Origin: JAAXGX01 sp965203565
GTDB taxonomy: Bacteria > Acidobacteriota > Vicinamibacteria > Vicinamibacterales > UBA8438
Direction: 5' to 3'
Length of the DNA stretch: 64,000 nucleotides
Assembly (NCBI GenBank): GCA_965203565.1
Contig: OZ241896.1
Coordinates: 1,364,001-1,428,000, forward strand
Under the pieces are notes generated by a model. That model was given only the letters and a program-made list of their open reading frames with translations. It was not told the origin of the DNA and did no database searches. Of the stretch, positions 9,238 to 17,597 are shown piece by piece. The translations under genes were made by a program, and so were the position numbers. The stretch's first letter is position 1. Each line of letters opens with the position of its first letter.

Positions 9238-9945
9238 TTACGCGGTGGTGACCTTCCGCGCCGTCCAGCGGTTCTCCGCGTTCACCGCGTCTCCCGCACG
9301 GGATCCGTCGAACAGTTCGAAGATGAAGTGCACGCGGTCGCGCTCGCTCCCGTTGAACGCGCCGTGCGGGGCGAGGTTGTTCACCTCCCAGGCGTAGCCG
9401 GCCTCCAGATGAAAGTCGGCGCCGCCCACGGTCAGCACCGCCCGCGGATCGGTTTCGAGCGGCACGTGGATCTTGTGGGTGAGCGCGTGCGACGCCTGCG
9501 CGAAAGCTCCGGTCCTGTCGGGCTCCTGGTCCACGTGCACGTCGATGCCGCGGCCCGCCGCGAGCCGCGCCAGCATCGCCTTGGGGTAGACGGGCCGGGC
9601 GTAGCCGTAGGACGCGGACGCCTGCGTCATGACCGACAGCAGCAGCCGCTCCCAGATCGTCCAGATCGGCGTCGAATAGTACTGCAGCGGCGTCCGGTTG
9701 CCCGGTATGAACCGGAACACGACGTGGCGCGTGTGGGCGAAACAGACGAAGTCGTTCTCCTTGGTCGCGTCCTCCCGCCGCCACACCCGCTCCGACAGCC
9801 GTCCGGCGTGCGCCCGCAGCTCGGCGACGTCCACCGCGCCGAGGCGCTGCACCAGAGCGGGCTTGCGGACCTGCGGCAGCGCCGGACCGGCGTCCGCCCC
9901 CGCCGCATCCCGTTCGTCGACTGCGCGCCCGCCGTGCATGCGCAT
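9238..9945 (-). CDS. aspartyl/asparaginyl beta-hydroxylase-like Fe(II)/2OG protein
   Basis: The protein has 235 residues. I chose ATG 9945 because AAGGGGG lies about six bases upstream. The C-terminal half has a cupin/jelly-roll pattern with a possible iron site, DVHVDQEP (His-x-Asp), then THKIHVPLETD, and a conserved-looking WEVNNLAPHGAFN followed by RVHFIFELFD. This matches the aspartyl/asparaginyl beta-hydroxylase family in bacteria, where it often hydroxylates peptides or natural products. Its partner is unknown. It is convergent with the acyltransferase gene (22 bp apart). Confidence 0.7.
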   Translation of the reverse strand: MRMHGGRAVDERDAAGADAGPALPQVRKPALVQRLGAVDVAELRAHAGRLSERVWRREDATKENDFVCFAHTRHVVFRFIPGNRTPLQYYSTPIWTIWERLLLSVMTQASASYGYARPVYPKAMLARLAAGRGIDVHVDQEPDRTGAFAQASHALTHKIHVPLETDPRAVLTVGGADFHLEAGYAWEVNNLAPHGAFNGSERDRVHFIFELFDGSRAGDAVNAENRWTARKVTTA

Positions 9946-10130
9946 GCCTGCCCCCTTGAACACCGAAACAGAAGCAGCGTCAATGCTAGCAGACTCCGGC
10001 CGGAGCATCCATCGACCGCGCCGGCGGGGGAGGGAGGACGTTTCCCGGACCGGCGGCAGGCAGGCCTCGTTCCGGCTGCTGGCGGGCGGCGCGCGTCCGT
10101 GATATACAGGTGGAGCAGGAGCAGCGGCGC

Positions 10131-10313
10131 ATGGCGGTCATGTTGTCGAAAACGTACGAGGCCCTTCGCGCCGCCGGCGCGCCCGAGAACGTCGCGCGTG
10201 AAGCTGCTGAAGAGATCGCCGGTTTCGATCGAAGACTGATCCGCCTGGAGGTCATCGGGGCCTTGACGCTTGCCGGCGTTGTTTCTCTGGTCCTGAAGAC
10301 TTTCCTCGGTTGA
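10131..10313 (+). CDS. small membrane protein, N-terminal helix and C-terminal TM
   Basis: The protein has 60 residues. ATG 10131 is preferred because GGAG lies about ten bases upstream; a GTG at 10110 is possible. The first 40 residues are charged and probably helical (ALRAAGAPENVAREAAEEIA). The last 20 are a hydrophobic segment (VIGALTLAGVVSLVLKTFLG), so it is a tail-anchored-like topology. I do not recognise a function. It resembles the short helical membrane proteins seen at 16.6, 16.9, 21.4 and 50 kb in general design only. Confidence 0.6.
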   Translation: MAVMLSKTYEALRAAGAPENVAREAAEEIAGFDRRLIRLEVIGALTLAGVVSLVLKTFLG

Positions 10314-10408
10314 TCCTTGCGCCGGGCCGAAGCAGGCCGGCGCCCGTCGGCGACCCGCCGCAACCTGCGCCTTGCCGGGTCGTTTCCGGCGTTGTACCGT
10401 CTTGCGGC

Positions 10409-12319
10409 ATGTGCGGCATCGTCGGGATCGTCGACCGCGATCCGGCCCGGCCGATCCCGGCGGACGAGCTCGGCCGGATGGTGCGGACGCTGCGCCACCG
10501 CGGTCCGGACGAAGAGGGGCGGGTGACGCTGCCCGGCGTCGCGCTCGGCATGCGGCGGCTGTCGATCATCGACGTGGCGGGAGGGCGGCAGCCGTTCTCG
10601 ACCGAGGACGGCGCCGTCCAGCTGGTCGCGAACGGCGAGATCTACAACTTCGCCGACCTCCGCCGCCGCCTCGAGGCGCGCGGCCACCGGATGCGGAGCC
10701 GGTCCGACGTCGAGGTGCTGGTCCACGCCTACGAGGAGTGGGGAGAGGAGTTCCTGCGGCGGGTGCGGGGGATGTTCGCCCTGGCGCTGTGGGACGCCCG
10801 CTCGCGCACCCTCCTCGCCGCCCGCGACCGCGCGGGAGAGAAGCCGCTGTACTACGCGCAGGCCGGCCGGTCGTTCGTCCTGGCGTCGGAGATCAAGGCG
10901 CTGCTGGTCCGGCCGGACCTGCCGCGCGACGTCGATCCGGAGGCGCTCGACCAGTTCCTCACCTACGAGTACGTCCTGGCGCCGCGCACCCTGTTCCGCG
11001 CGGTCCGGAAGCTGCCGCCGGCGCATTACCTCGTCTGGCGCGGCGGGGCGGTCACGGTGCGGCGCTACTGGGACGCCGCGGCGGTGCCGGAGCGCCCCTG
11101 GCGCGGCGACGAGGCGGCGCAGGCGCTCCGGGAGACGCTGGGCCGCGCCGTCGCCAGCCAGATGATGTCGGACGTGCCGCTCGGGGCGCTCCTGTCGGGC
11201 GGCGTCGATTCGAGCGCGGTGGTCGGACTGATGGCCGAGGCGTCGGGCCGCCGCGGCGGACCGGTCAACACGTTCAGCATGGGGTTCGCCGACGGCAGCT
11301 ACGACGAGCGGCCGTACGCGCGCGCGGTGGCGCGCCGGTTCGGGACCCGTCACCGCGAGGGGACCGTCGAGCCGGATCTGGAGCAGCTGTTCCACCAGCT
11401 CGTCGTGCACCTCGACGAGCCGTTCGCCGACGTCTCGCTGTTCCCGACCTACCTGGTGTCGCGGATCGCCCGCGAGCACGTGACGGTGGCGTTGTCGGGC
11501 GACGGGGGGGACGAGCTGTTCGGCGGCTACGACGCCTACGCGGCCGCTGCGCTGGCCCGCCGGCTGGCCTGGGTCGTCCCGCACGGCGCGCTGCCGGTCC
11601 TGGCCGACCTGGCGGCGCTGCTGCCGCCGAGCGAGAAGAAGAAGGGGCTGGTCAACAAGGTGCGGCGGTTCCTGCGGGGGGCGGCCGACGCGCCGCCGTC
11701 TATCGAGCATTACCGGTGGATGACGTTCCTGGGGCCGGCGGCCAAGCGGGGCCTCTACACCGAGGCGTTGCAGCGCGCGCTGGCCGGCTCGGACGTCTAT
11801 CGGCCGGTGCGCGACTGCCTGCGCGCGGCGGGGACCGACGACCTGCTCAACCGCCAGCTATACGCCGACCTGTCGCTCTATCTGGCCGACGACATCCTGG
11901 TGAAGGTCGACCGGATGAGCATGGCGGCGTCGCTGGAGACGCGGGCGCCGTTCCTCGACGTCGACGTCATGGAGCTGGCGTTCTCGATGCCGGGGTGGTT
12001 GAAGATGCGGGGAGGGGAGCGGAAGCGCGTCCTCAAGCAGGCGGTCCGCGACTTGGCGCCGGCGTCGGTGCTGGCCCGGTCGAAGGAAGGGTTCAGCATC
12101 CCGATGAAGAACTGGCTCCGGCGCGACCTGGCCCCGCTGATGCGCGAGTTGCTCGCTTCCGATCGCGTCGTCCGGCGCGGATGGCTCCGGCCCGAGGCGG
12201 TGCGGGCGCGCGTCGACGCGCACCAGGCGGGCCGGGAGAACCACGCCCACACCCTGTTCAGCCTGATGGTGCTGGAGCGGTGGGCCGAGGCGTTCGACGT
12301 TCAGTCGGAGATGGCGTAG
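10409..12319 (+). CDS. asparagine synthase (glutamine-hydrolysing) family amidotransferase
   Basis: The protein has 636 residues and starts MCGIVGIVD. After Met removal Cys2 is the glutaminase nucleophile, which fixes the start at 10409. The glutaminase domain contains RHRGPDEEG and NGEIYN. The synthetase domain has LLSGGVDSSAVV (PPi loop) and LSGDGGDELFGGYDAY. The C-terminus RSKEGFSIPMKNWLR matches exopolysaccharide-linked amidotransferases, including the exosortase-associated type. In this setting it more likely amidates a sugar or peptide acceptor than supplies free asparagine. Its 3' end overlaps the convergent GlpD-like gene by 19 bp. Confidence 0.9.
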   Translation: MCGIVGIVDRDPARPIPADELGRMVRTLRHRGPDEEGRVTLPGVALGMRRLSIIDVAGGRQPFSTEDGAVQLVANGEIYNFADLRRRLEARGHRMRSRSDVEVLVHAYEEWGEEFLRRVRGMFALALWDARSRTLLAARDRAGEKPLYYAQAGRSFVLASEIKALLVRPDLPRDVDPEALDQFLTYEYVLAPRTLFRAVRKLPPAHYLVWRGGAVTVRRYWDAAAVPERPWRGDEAAQALRETLGRAVASQMMSDVPLGALLSGGVDSSAVVGLMAEASGRRGGPVNTFSMGFADGSYDERPYARAVARRFGTRHREGTVEPDLEQLFHQLVVHLDEPFADVSLFPTYLVSRIAREHVTVALSGDGGDELFGGYDAYAAAALARRLAWVVPHGALPVLADLAALLPPSEKKKGLVNKVRRFLRGAADAPPSIEHYRWMTFLGPAAKRGLYTEALQRALAGSDVYRPVRDCLRAAGTDDLLNRQLYADLSLYLADDILVKVDRMSMAASLETRAPFLDVDVMELAFSMPGWLKMRGGERKRVLKQAVRDLAPASVLARSKEGFSIPMKNWLRRDLAPLMRELLASDRVVRRGWLRPEAVRARVDAHQAGRENHAHTLFSLMVLERWAEAFDVQSEMA

Positions 12320-13935
12320 GCCGCCTCCGCCTCCGCGATCTCCGCGTCGGTCCGCGCCGCCGTCCAGCCGAGCTCGGCCCCCATCACCTCGGCGGCGGCC
12401 CGGAGCGCGTCGCCGCCCGGATGGCCGGCCGAGCCGGCTTCGGTGCGGCGGAGCACCGCGTCGGAGAGCTTCACCGCCATCTCCCGCCGTACGGCGTGCC
12501 GGACCTCGCCGCGGGTCACCGCGCAGCTGGCGCCGAGCGGCCGGGCGTCGCCCGGGGCGCCGCGGAGCGCCTCCAGGACCTCCAGGCACCGCGAGCCGTA
12601 CGCCCGCGCCAGCCGCCGGCCCGCCGCCGCGCCGGGACCTCCCGCCGCGGCCCGCTCGGCGCTGCGCAGCAGCGTCTCCACGTGGGCGACGTCGCCTCCG
12701 TCCAGCGGCGTGTCCGCGGTGCGGCAGAGCGGCGCCGGCCGGCCGAGCAGTTCGAACACCGCATCGACGGCCTGCTGCGCCGTGGCGCGCGCGGTCGTGT
12801 ACCGCACCCCCAGCACGCTGATCAGGCCCGCGAGGCCGTCCGCGCGGTGGTCGGCGACGATGCTGGTCTTGCGCAGCGTGTCGCGGCGCCGGACGCCGTC
12901 GCGGGACGGGAGCAGCCCGCGGTGCGCGAGCGTCACGTCCGCCGCGCGCAGCTCCGCGCCCGGGAACGCCCGGTTCACCCGGCCGAGGAACGTCTCGACC
13001 TCCCGGCGCCGGACGCCGAGGCCGTCCGCGGCGCCGTCGAACGGCTCGTGGCCGGTTCCGACGATCGAGCGGCCCCGCCACGGCGCGATGAAGATCAGGC
13101 GGCCGTCCGCCCAGCTTCCCCAGGCATGGGTGTCGGCCAGCGGTCTGTCCGTGACGAGGTTCATCGCCTTCGACATCCGCCGGGGCAGGGCCGGCGCGGC
13201 CTCGGGCGCCAGTTTGCGCAGCAGCTCGGGCGCCCACGGGCCGGCGCAGTTCAGCACCGCCGGCGCCCGCACGTCGAACCGCGCGCCGCCGAGCCGATCG
13301 ACCACCTGCACGCCGCCGACCCGGGCGCCGCGCCGCACCAGGTCGACCGCTTCCGCGTAGTTGGCGGCGTCGGCGCCGGCGCGGACCGCCGACCGGACGA
13401 ACGCCAGCGTGACCCGGTCGCTGTTGTGCATCTGGCAGTCGAACCACTCGACGCCCCCCGTGACGCCGTCCGGGTCGAGCATCGGGCTGAGCGCCAGGCA
13501 TTCGGCGCGGGAGAGCGGCCGGCTCGGCGGCAGGCGCAGCGACGGGTCGACGCCGACGTTGCGCCCCCGCGACAGCAGGTCGTAGGCGGCGAAGCCGGCG
13601 CGCAGCAGCCAGCGGTTGCGCGCGAGGCCCCGGCGCGCGGGGATGACGAACGGGAGGGGATGCACGAGGTGGGGGACGAGGCGCGACAGCGCCCGGCGCT
13701 CGCGGACGAACAGCCGGAGCTCGGCGAGGTCGGCCGACCGGAGCGCGCGCACGCCGCCGTGGATCGTCTTGGCGCTGTTCAGCGACGTCCCGCCGCCGAA
13801 GTCGCCGCGGTCGACGAGCGCCACCGACAGCCCGCGCTGCGCGGCGTCCCAGGCGGCCGCCGCGCCCTGGACGCCGCCGCCGACGACGACCAGGTCGAAC
13901 GTGGCGTCGGCGAGCCGCCGCAGGTCGCGCGTCAC
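12301..13935 (-). CDS. GlpD-like FAD-dependent glycerol-3-phosphate dehydrogenase
   Basis: The protein has 544 residues. The N-terminal dinucleotide-binding motif VVVGGGVQGAAAAWDAA is followed by VDRGDFGGGTSLNSAKTIHGGVR, typical of aerobic glycerol-3-phosphate dehydrogenase. Later blocks are NCAGPWAPELL and HRGLLPSRDG, plus a C-terminal helical domain rich in Arg/Ala. The family oxidises glycerol-3-phosphate to dihydroxyacetone phosphate and passes electrons to quinone at the inner membrane. It stands alone, convergent with the amidotransferase and divergent from the methyltransferase. A related FAD oxidoreductase with another substrate remains possible. Confidence 0.82.
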   Translation of the reverse strand: MTRDLRRLADATFDLVVVGGGVQGAAAAWDAAQRGLSVALVDRGDFGGGTSLNSAKTIHGGVRALRSADLAELRLFVRERRALSRLVPHLVHPLPFVIPARRGLARNRWLLRAGFAAYDLLSRGRNVGVDPSLRLPPSRPLSRAECLALSPMLDPDGVTGGVEWFDCQMHNSDRVTLAFVRSAVRAGADAANYAEAVDLVRRGARVGGVQVVDRLGGARFDVRAPAVLNCAGPWAPELLRKLAPEAAPALPRRMSKAMNLVTDRPLADTHAWGSWADGRLIFIAPWRGRSIVGTGHEPFDGAADGLGVRRREVETFLGRVNRAFPGAELRAADVTLAHRGLLPSRDGVRRRDTLRKTSIVADHRADGLAGLISVLGVRYTTARATAQQAVDAVFELLGRPAPLCRTADTPLDGGDVAHVETLLRSAERAAAGGPGAAAGRRLARAYGSRCLEVLEALRGAPGDARPLGASCAVTRGEVRHAVRREMAVKLSDAVLRRTEAGSAGHPGGDALRAAAEVMGAELGWTAARTDAEIAEAEAAYAISD

Positions 13936-14003
13936 GGGCCTATACTAGCCCGGCGCGGCTCCCGGCGCCGTGCGGCCGGCTGCGGGCGTGCGCACGACCC
14001 GAG

Positions 14004-14777
14004 ATGGCTGACGAGCGGCTGATAGACGCGATCCGCGCCTACTGGAACGAGCGGATCCACGACCTGGAGATGACCCGGCATCCGCCCGGCTCGCCCGGGT
14101 TCTTCGCCGACCTCGACGAGTACCGCTTCGACAAGCTGCGCTACCTGCCCCGCCTCGTCCCGTTCGACCGGTTCCGCGGCCGGAAGCTGCTGGAGGTGGG
14201 GTGCGGCGTCGGAACCGACTTGGTGCGGTTCGCGCGGGGCGGGGCGGCGGCCGCCGGCATCGACCTCGCCGAACGCTCGATCGAATTGGCGCGGGCGAAC
14301 GCGCGCCTGAACGGCGTCGGCGGCCAGGTCGACCTCCGGGTGGCCGACGGCGAGGCGATGCCGTTCGCGGACGGGACGTTCGACGCGGTGTACGCCCACG
14401 GCGTCGTGCAGTACACGGCCGACCCCGCCCGGATGATCGCCGAGTGCCGCCGGGTGCTCCGGCCCGGCGGCGAGGCGATCTTCATGGCGTACAACCGCCG
14501 GTCGTGGCTCAACGCGCTGTCGAAGGTGATGCGCGTCGGCCTGGAGCACGAGGACGCGCCGGTGCTGCGCAAGCTGTCGATCCGCGAGTACCGGCGGCTC
14601 CTGGACCGGTTCGCCGACGTGCGGATCGTCCCGGAGCGCTTCCCGGTCCGCTCGCGCCTGCACGGCGGATGGAAGGGCGCGCTGTTCAACGGCGTGTTCG
14701 TCGGGGCGTTCAACGCCGTCCCCCGCCCGCTGATCCGGCCGCTCGGCTGGCACCTGATGGCGTTCTGCCGCCGGTGA
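14004..14777 (+). CDS. class I SAM-dependent methyltransferase
   Basis: The protein has 257 residues. Motif I LLEVGCGVGTDLVRFA, the acidic GIDLAERSIELA and FDAVYAHGVVQYTADP show a Methyltransf_11-type SAM fold. The C-terminal 80 residues are basic and may contact a lipid or glycan substrate. Such enzymes are common in polysaccharide loci. The substrate is unknown. A TATACT hexamer (13941-13946) lies in the divergent gap before it, but no convincing -35 is present. Confidence 0.85.
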   Translation: MADERLIDAIRAYWNERIHDLEMTRHPPGSPGFFADLDEYRFDKLRYLPRLVPFDRFRGRKLLEVGCGVGTDLVRFARGGAAAAGIDLAERSIELARANARLNGVGGQVDLRVADGEAMPFADGTFDAVYAHGVVQYTADPARMIAECRRVLRPGGEAIFMAYNRRSWLNALSKVMRVGLEHEDAPVLRKLSIREYRRLLDRFADVRIVPERFPVRSRLHGGWKGALFNGVFVGAFNAVPRPLIRPLGWHLMAFCRR

Positions 14778-14858
14778 GGCGCGCGCCGGTCGAGGTTCAA
14801 TCGGACGATCGGGCGGTGCGGCGCCGGCCGCTCGGAATCCGCCGCCGAGGCCGGCGCT

Positions 14859-16490
14859 TCACATTCCCCACACGTCGATCGCCGCGCCGGCGCGGGAGGT
14901 CAGCCGGCGGCGGAACACCTTCTCCTCCCAGCGCTTTCCGGCGTCCCGGTCGACGACCACCAGATGTCCCTCTCCCGCCGCGCACCGGTCCATGTACGCC
15001 GCCGTCTGCTCCAGCCCCTCGGTGATCGTCCGCTCCAGGCTCCCGCGCGCCACCTTGCACTCGATCACCACCTGCTGCACCGCGGGGTCCGCCGCGCCGG
15101 ACCCGCCCGCGTCCGAGCCTTCCGCGGCGTCCGCGCCGCCGCGCCGCGGCCAGAGGATCAGCAGGTCGGTCCGGCCTCGTCCCAGGCCGTACTCCCGTTC
15201 GATCCGCCCGCCGCCGTTCACCACCCGCTGCAGGAACGCCTGCAGCAGCAGTTGCGGCCACGCCTCCTGATACCGGAACCGCTGCGACCAGTGCTCCGAA
15301 TGCTCCCGGAAGAACGCCTGGAACGCCGTCAGCAGCTTCGCCGCATTCAGTCCGCCGCCGGCGTCGACGTACCAGGCCGCCTCCTGAGCGATCTCCTCCT
15401 GCGCCACCCACGTCAGCTCCCGCGGCGTCACCTCCGCGTAGATCGGATTGGCGATCCGCAACGGCCGGTCCCGCGCCACCAGGCCGAGATCCCGCACGTA
15501 CTCCAGGTCGCCGTCGGAGAAGCCGCTCTCGGTCCGGCCGCTGAGGATCGGCTCGACGACGCGCCGTACGCGGTCCTCCCGCAGCTTGTCGGCGAGCTGG
15601 TCGAGATGGGTCTGCCGGCTCAGGACGAGGCGCTCCTGGGCGTCGAGCAGGTCGCCGCGGGTGATGGCGCGGGAGCGGTCCCGGCCGGCCTCGGCGTCGA
15701 AGCAGGCTCGGCGGCAGAGCGCGTTGACCAGCCACGGCTGGCCGCGGGTCTTCGTCCACACCGTCTCGAGCGCCTCCGGGGTGAACGCCTGCCCGGTCTC
15801 GGCGGTGTGCTGGGCGAGCAGCGCGCGCACTTCGGGCTCGGTGAAGTCCCCGAGGCGCAGCGATTCGGCCCGGACGTTGAACGCGCTGCCGCCGGCGACC
15901 ACCGCGTTCTCCGCGCTCGAACGGATCCGGTAGTCGTGCACGTCGCGCACGCCGCACAGCGCCACGCTCTGCGGGAAGCCGTCGGGACGCTGGTCGTAGC
16001 CGGCCCGCAACTGCCGGAGCACGGCGATCAGGGTGTCGCCGATCAGGGCGTCGATCTCGTCGATCAGCACCACCAGCGGCTTCGGGTCGGCCTCGGCCCA
16101 CCGGGCCAGCGCCTCGCCGAGGGCGCCGTCGCCGAACGTCGCGAAGATGCCGGGCCACGCCTCGTAGAGGAACCGGTCGCCGAGCCTGCGGGCGCGGGAG
16201 GCGAGCGCGCCCACGATGACCTGCATGGCGCGTCCGACATCCTCGCGCGCCGCCTGCGCCGCCTCGACGTTGACGTATACGCAGCGGAAGCCGCCTTCGG
16301 AACCGCCGTTCAGCAGGTCCCGCAGCGCGAGCAGGGCGGAGGTCTTGCCGGTCTGCCGGGGCGCGTGCAGCACGAAATAGCGCTTGTCCCGGATCAGATC
16401 GAGGACGCGGCCGAGGTCGATCCGCTCCAGCGGCGGGATGCGGTAATGGTCCGCCGCGACGACCGGACCTTCGGTGTTGAACTTGCGCAC
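14859..16490 (-). CDS. P-loop ATPase with C-terminal PD-(D/E)XK nuclease-like domain
   Basis: The protein has 543 residues. The GTG start (16490) gives VRKFNTEGPVVAADHY, the usual beginning of this family. HAPRQTGKTSALLAL is Walker A (near residue 40) and LVVLIDEIDALIGD is Walker B. A winged-helix-like middle is followed by a C-terminal region with RTDLLILWP and VVIECKVARG, the D...ExK pattern of PD-(D/E)XK folds. The biological role of these widespread ATPase/nuclease-like proteins is unsettled. It is divergent from the coiled-coil gene at 16569. Pieces of a second copy lie at 21049-21310, so it belongs to the duplicated block. Confidence 0.85.
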   Translation of the reverse strand: MRKFNTEGPVVAADHYRIPPLERIDLGRVLDLIRDKRYFVLHAPRQTGKTSALLALRDLLNGGSEGGFRCVYVNVEAAQAAREDVGRAMQVIVGALASRARRLGDRFLYEAWPGIFATFGDGALGEALARWAEADPKPLVVLIDEIDALIGDTLIAVLRQLRAGYDQRPDGFPQSVALCGVRDVHDYRIRSSAENAVVAGGSAFNVRAESLRLGDFTEPEVRALLAQHTAETGQAFTPEALETVWTKTRGQPWLVNALCRRACFDAEAGRDRSRAITRGDLLDAQERLVLSRQTHLDQLADKLREDRVRRVVEPILSGRTESGFSDGDLEYVRDLGLVARDRPLRIANPIYAEVTPRELTWVAQEEIAQEAAWYVDAGGGLNAAKLLTAFQAFFREHSEHWSQRFRYQEAWPQLLLQAFLQRVVNGGGRIEREYGLGRGRTDLLILWPRRGGADAAEGSDAGGSGAADPAVQQVVIECKVARGSLERTITEGLEQTAAYMDRCAAGEGHLVVVDRDAGKRWEEKVFRRRLTSRAGAAIDVWGM

Positions 16491-16568
16491 GGCCCCCCAG
16501 TCTATCGGGATCGGGCGCTCGTCGGCTCGCCCTGCAGTCTGCGTTGCCGGAACGAGTCGACCGGTGGT

Positions 16569-16850
16569 ATGGTCATCGGGATGGGCCGATCCGACCGGAT
16601 CACGATTCTCCTGTCGGTCGCCGCTCTCTGCGCGACGATCATCGGCACGTCGTGCTCGACGAACGCCCGCATCGGTGACATGAACGCCCGCATCGGTGAC
16701 GTGAACGCCCGCATCGACGACATGCACGCCCGCATCGACGACGTGCACGCGAACGTCAATGCCCGCATCGACGGATTGAGCGAGGACATCCGCGAACTGC
16801 GCGCAATCGTGATCGAAGCCGTCAAGGCTGACGCCTCTTCCGCCGACTGA
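16569..16850 (+). CDS. small TM-anchored heptad coiled-coil protein, copy 1
   Basis: The protein has 93 residues: a short cytoplasmic start (MVIGMGRSDR), one hydrophobic segment (about 11-28), then heptads NARIGDM, NARIGDV, NARIDDM, HARIDDV, a four-residue break, NARIDGL and a conserved tail LSEDIRELRAIV. Repeats are encoded by 21-bp units. It looks like a single-pass membrane protein with a coiled-coil stalk, probably oligomeric. The function is unknown. Two near-identical paralogues (16920 and 21389) differ mainly in the number and order of heptads. It starts 78 bp from the divergent ATPase gene, a linkage kept in the duplicate. Confidence 0.65.
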   Translation: MVIGMGRSDRITILLSVAALCATIIGTSCSTNARIGDMNARIGDVNARIDDMHARIDDVHANVNARIDGLSEDIRELRAIVIEAVKADASSAD

Positions 16851-16919
16851 CCCGGCCCCGTTCAGGCTCATTTGTCGTTGGAAGAGACTCTGCGTTGCCG
16901 GAACGAGTCGACCGGTGGT

Positions 16920-17213
16920 ATGGTCATCGGGATGGGCCGATCCGACCGGATCACGATTCTCCTGTCGGTCGCCGCTCTCTGCGCGACGATCATCGGCACG
17001 TCGTGCTCGACGAACGCCCGCATCGGTGACGTGAACGCCCGCATCGACGACGTGCACGCGAACGTCAATGCCCGCATCGACGACGTGCGCGCCGAACTCA
17101 TGGTGCAGATCGCGGGCGTCAATGCCCGCATCGACGGATTGAGCGAGGACATCCGCGAACTGCGCGCAATCGTGATCGACGCCGTCAAGGCTGACGCCTC
17201 TTCCGCCGACTGA
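16920..17213 (+). CDS. small TM-anchored heptad coiled-coil protein, copy 2
   Basis: The protein has 97 residues. It is almost identical to copy 1 through the membrane segment and the tail (DIRELRAIVIDAVKADASSAD). The stalk differs: NARIGDV, NARIDDV, HANV, NARIDDV, then an 11-residue insert RAELMVQIAGV before NARIDGL. The upstream 60 bp also match those before copy 1, so the gene arose by tandem duplication with its leader. It lies just before the promoter of the first RTX gene. The function is unknown. Confidence 0.65.
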   Translation: MVIGMGRSDRITILLSVAALCATIIGTSCSTNARIGDVNARIDDVHANVNARIDDVRAELMVQIAGVNARIDGLSEDIRELRAIVIDAVKADASSAD

Positions 17214-17251
17214 CCCCGGCGTGGTCTCGCCGTTACCCTGTCTTCCAGCGC

Positions 17252-17279
17252 TTGACATCCCGGCGGGAGCGCGTATAGG
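17252..17279 (+). promoter_or_regulatory. sigma-70-like promoter upstream of RTX gene 1
   Basis: TTGACA (17252-17257), a 16-bp spacer and TATAGG (17274-17279) form a strong consensus promoter about 320 bp before the RTX start. The same promoter occurs before RTX gene 2 with identical spacing. The predicted leader therefore contains the GTCTC microsatellite. The remaining 17376-17597 has an AT-rich patch (about 17376-17400), then GC-rich sequence without a gene and a good ribosome site (GGAGG, 17586-17590). Confidence 0.6.
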
Positions 17280-17310
17280 GTATGCGCCCATGACCGGCGC
17301 ACGTCTCCTC

Positions 17311-17375
17311 GTCTCGTCTCGTCTCGTCTCGTCTCGTCTCGTCTCGTCTCGTCTCGTCTCGTCTCGTCTCGTCTC
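17311..17375 (+). repeat. (GTCTC)13 microsatellite in RTX 1 leader
   Basis: Thirteen perfect tandem copies of GTCTC lie between the promoter and the start codon of RTX gene 1. The paralogous leader at 21735 has only seven. Pentanucleotide arrays are prone to slipped-strand change. Because this one sits in the predicted 5' untranslated leader, it could alter expression but not reading frame. Confidence 0.9.
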
Positions 17376-17597
17376 GATTTTCTAGCGCTTATCACAAATT
17401 CACGCGTCGCGCAAGCGAGCAGCTCTCGCCTGCGGACGCCACCGTTGCGCCTGCCCGCGCCGCGGCCGCTCCCGGCGGCCGTCCGCGCCATCCGTTCGTT
17501 CGTTCGAGAGCGGGCCCGGCCCTCCTGCCGGCGCGGGGAATCTGCACGTTCGCGTAAACCTGACGGAATGAAACGCTCTTGAAGTGGAGGAACGACC

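Noticed and set aside
9238..9945. Assigning the Asp/Asn-hydroxylase-like gene to the lasso pathway
   Set aside because: It is about 18 kb from the cluster with many unrelated genes between; no sequence evidence connects them.
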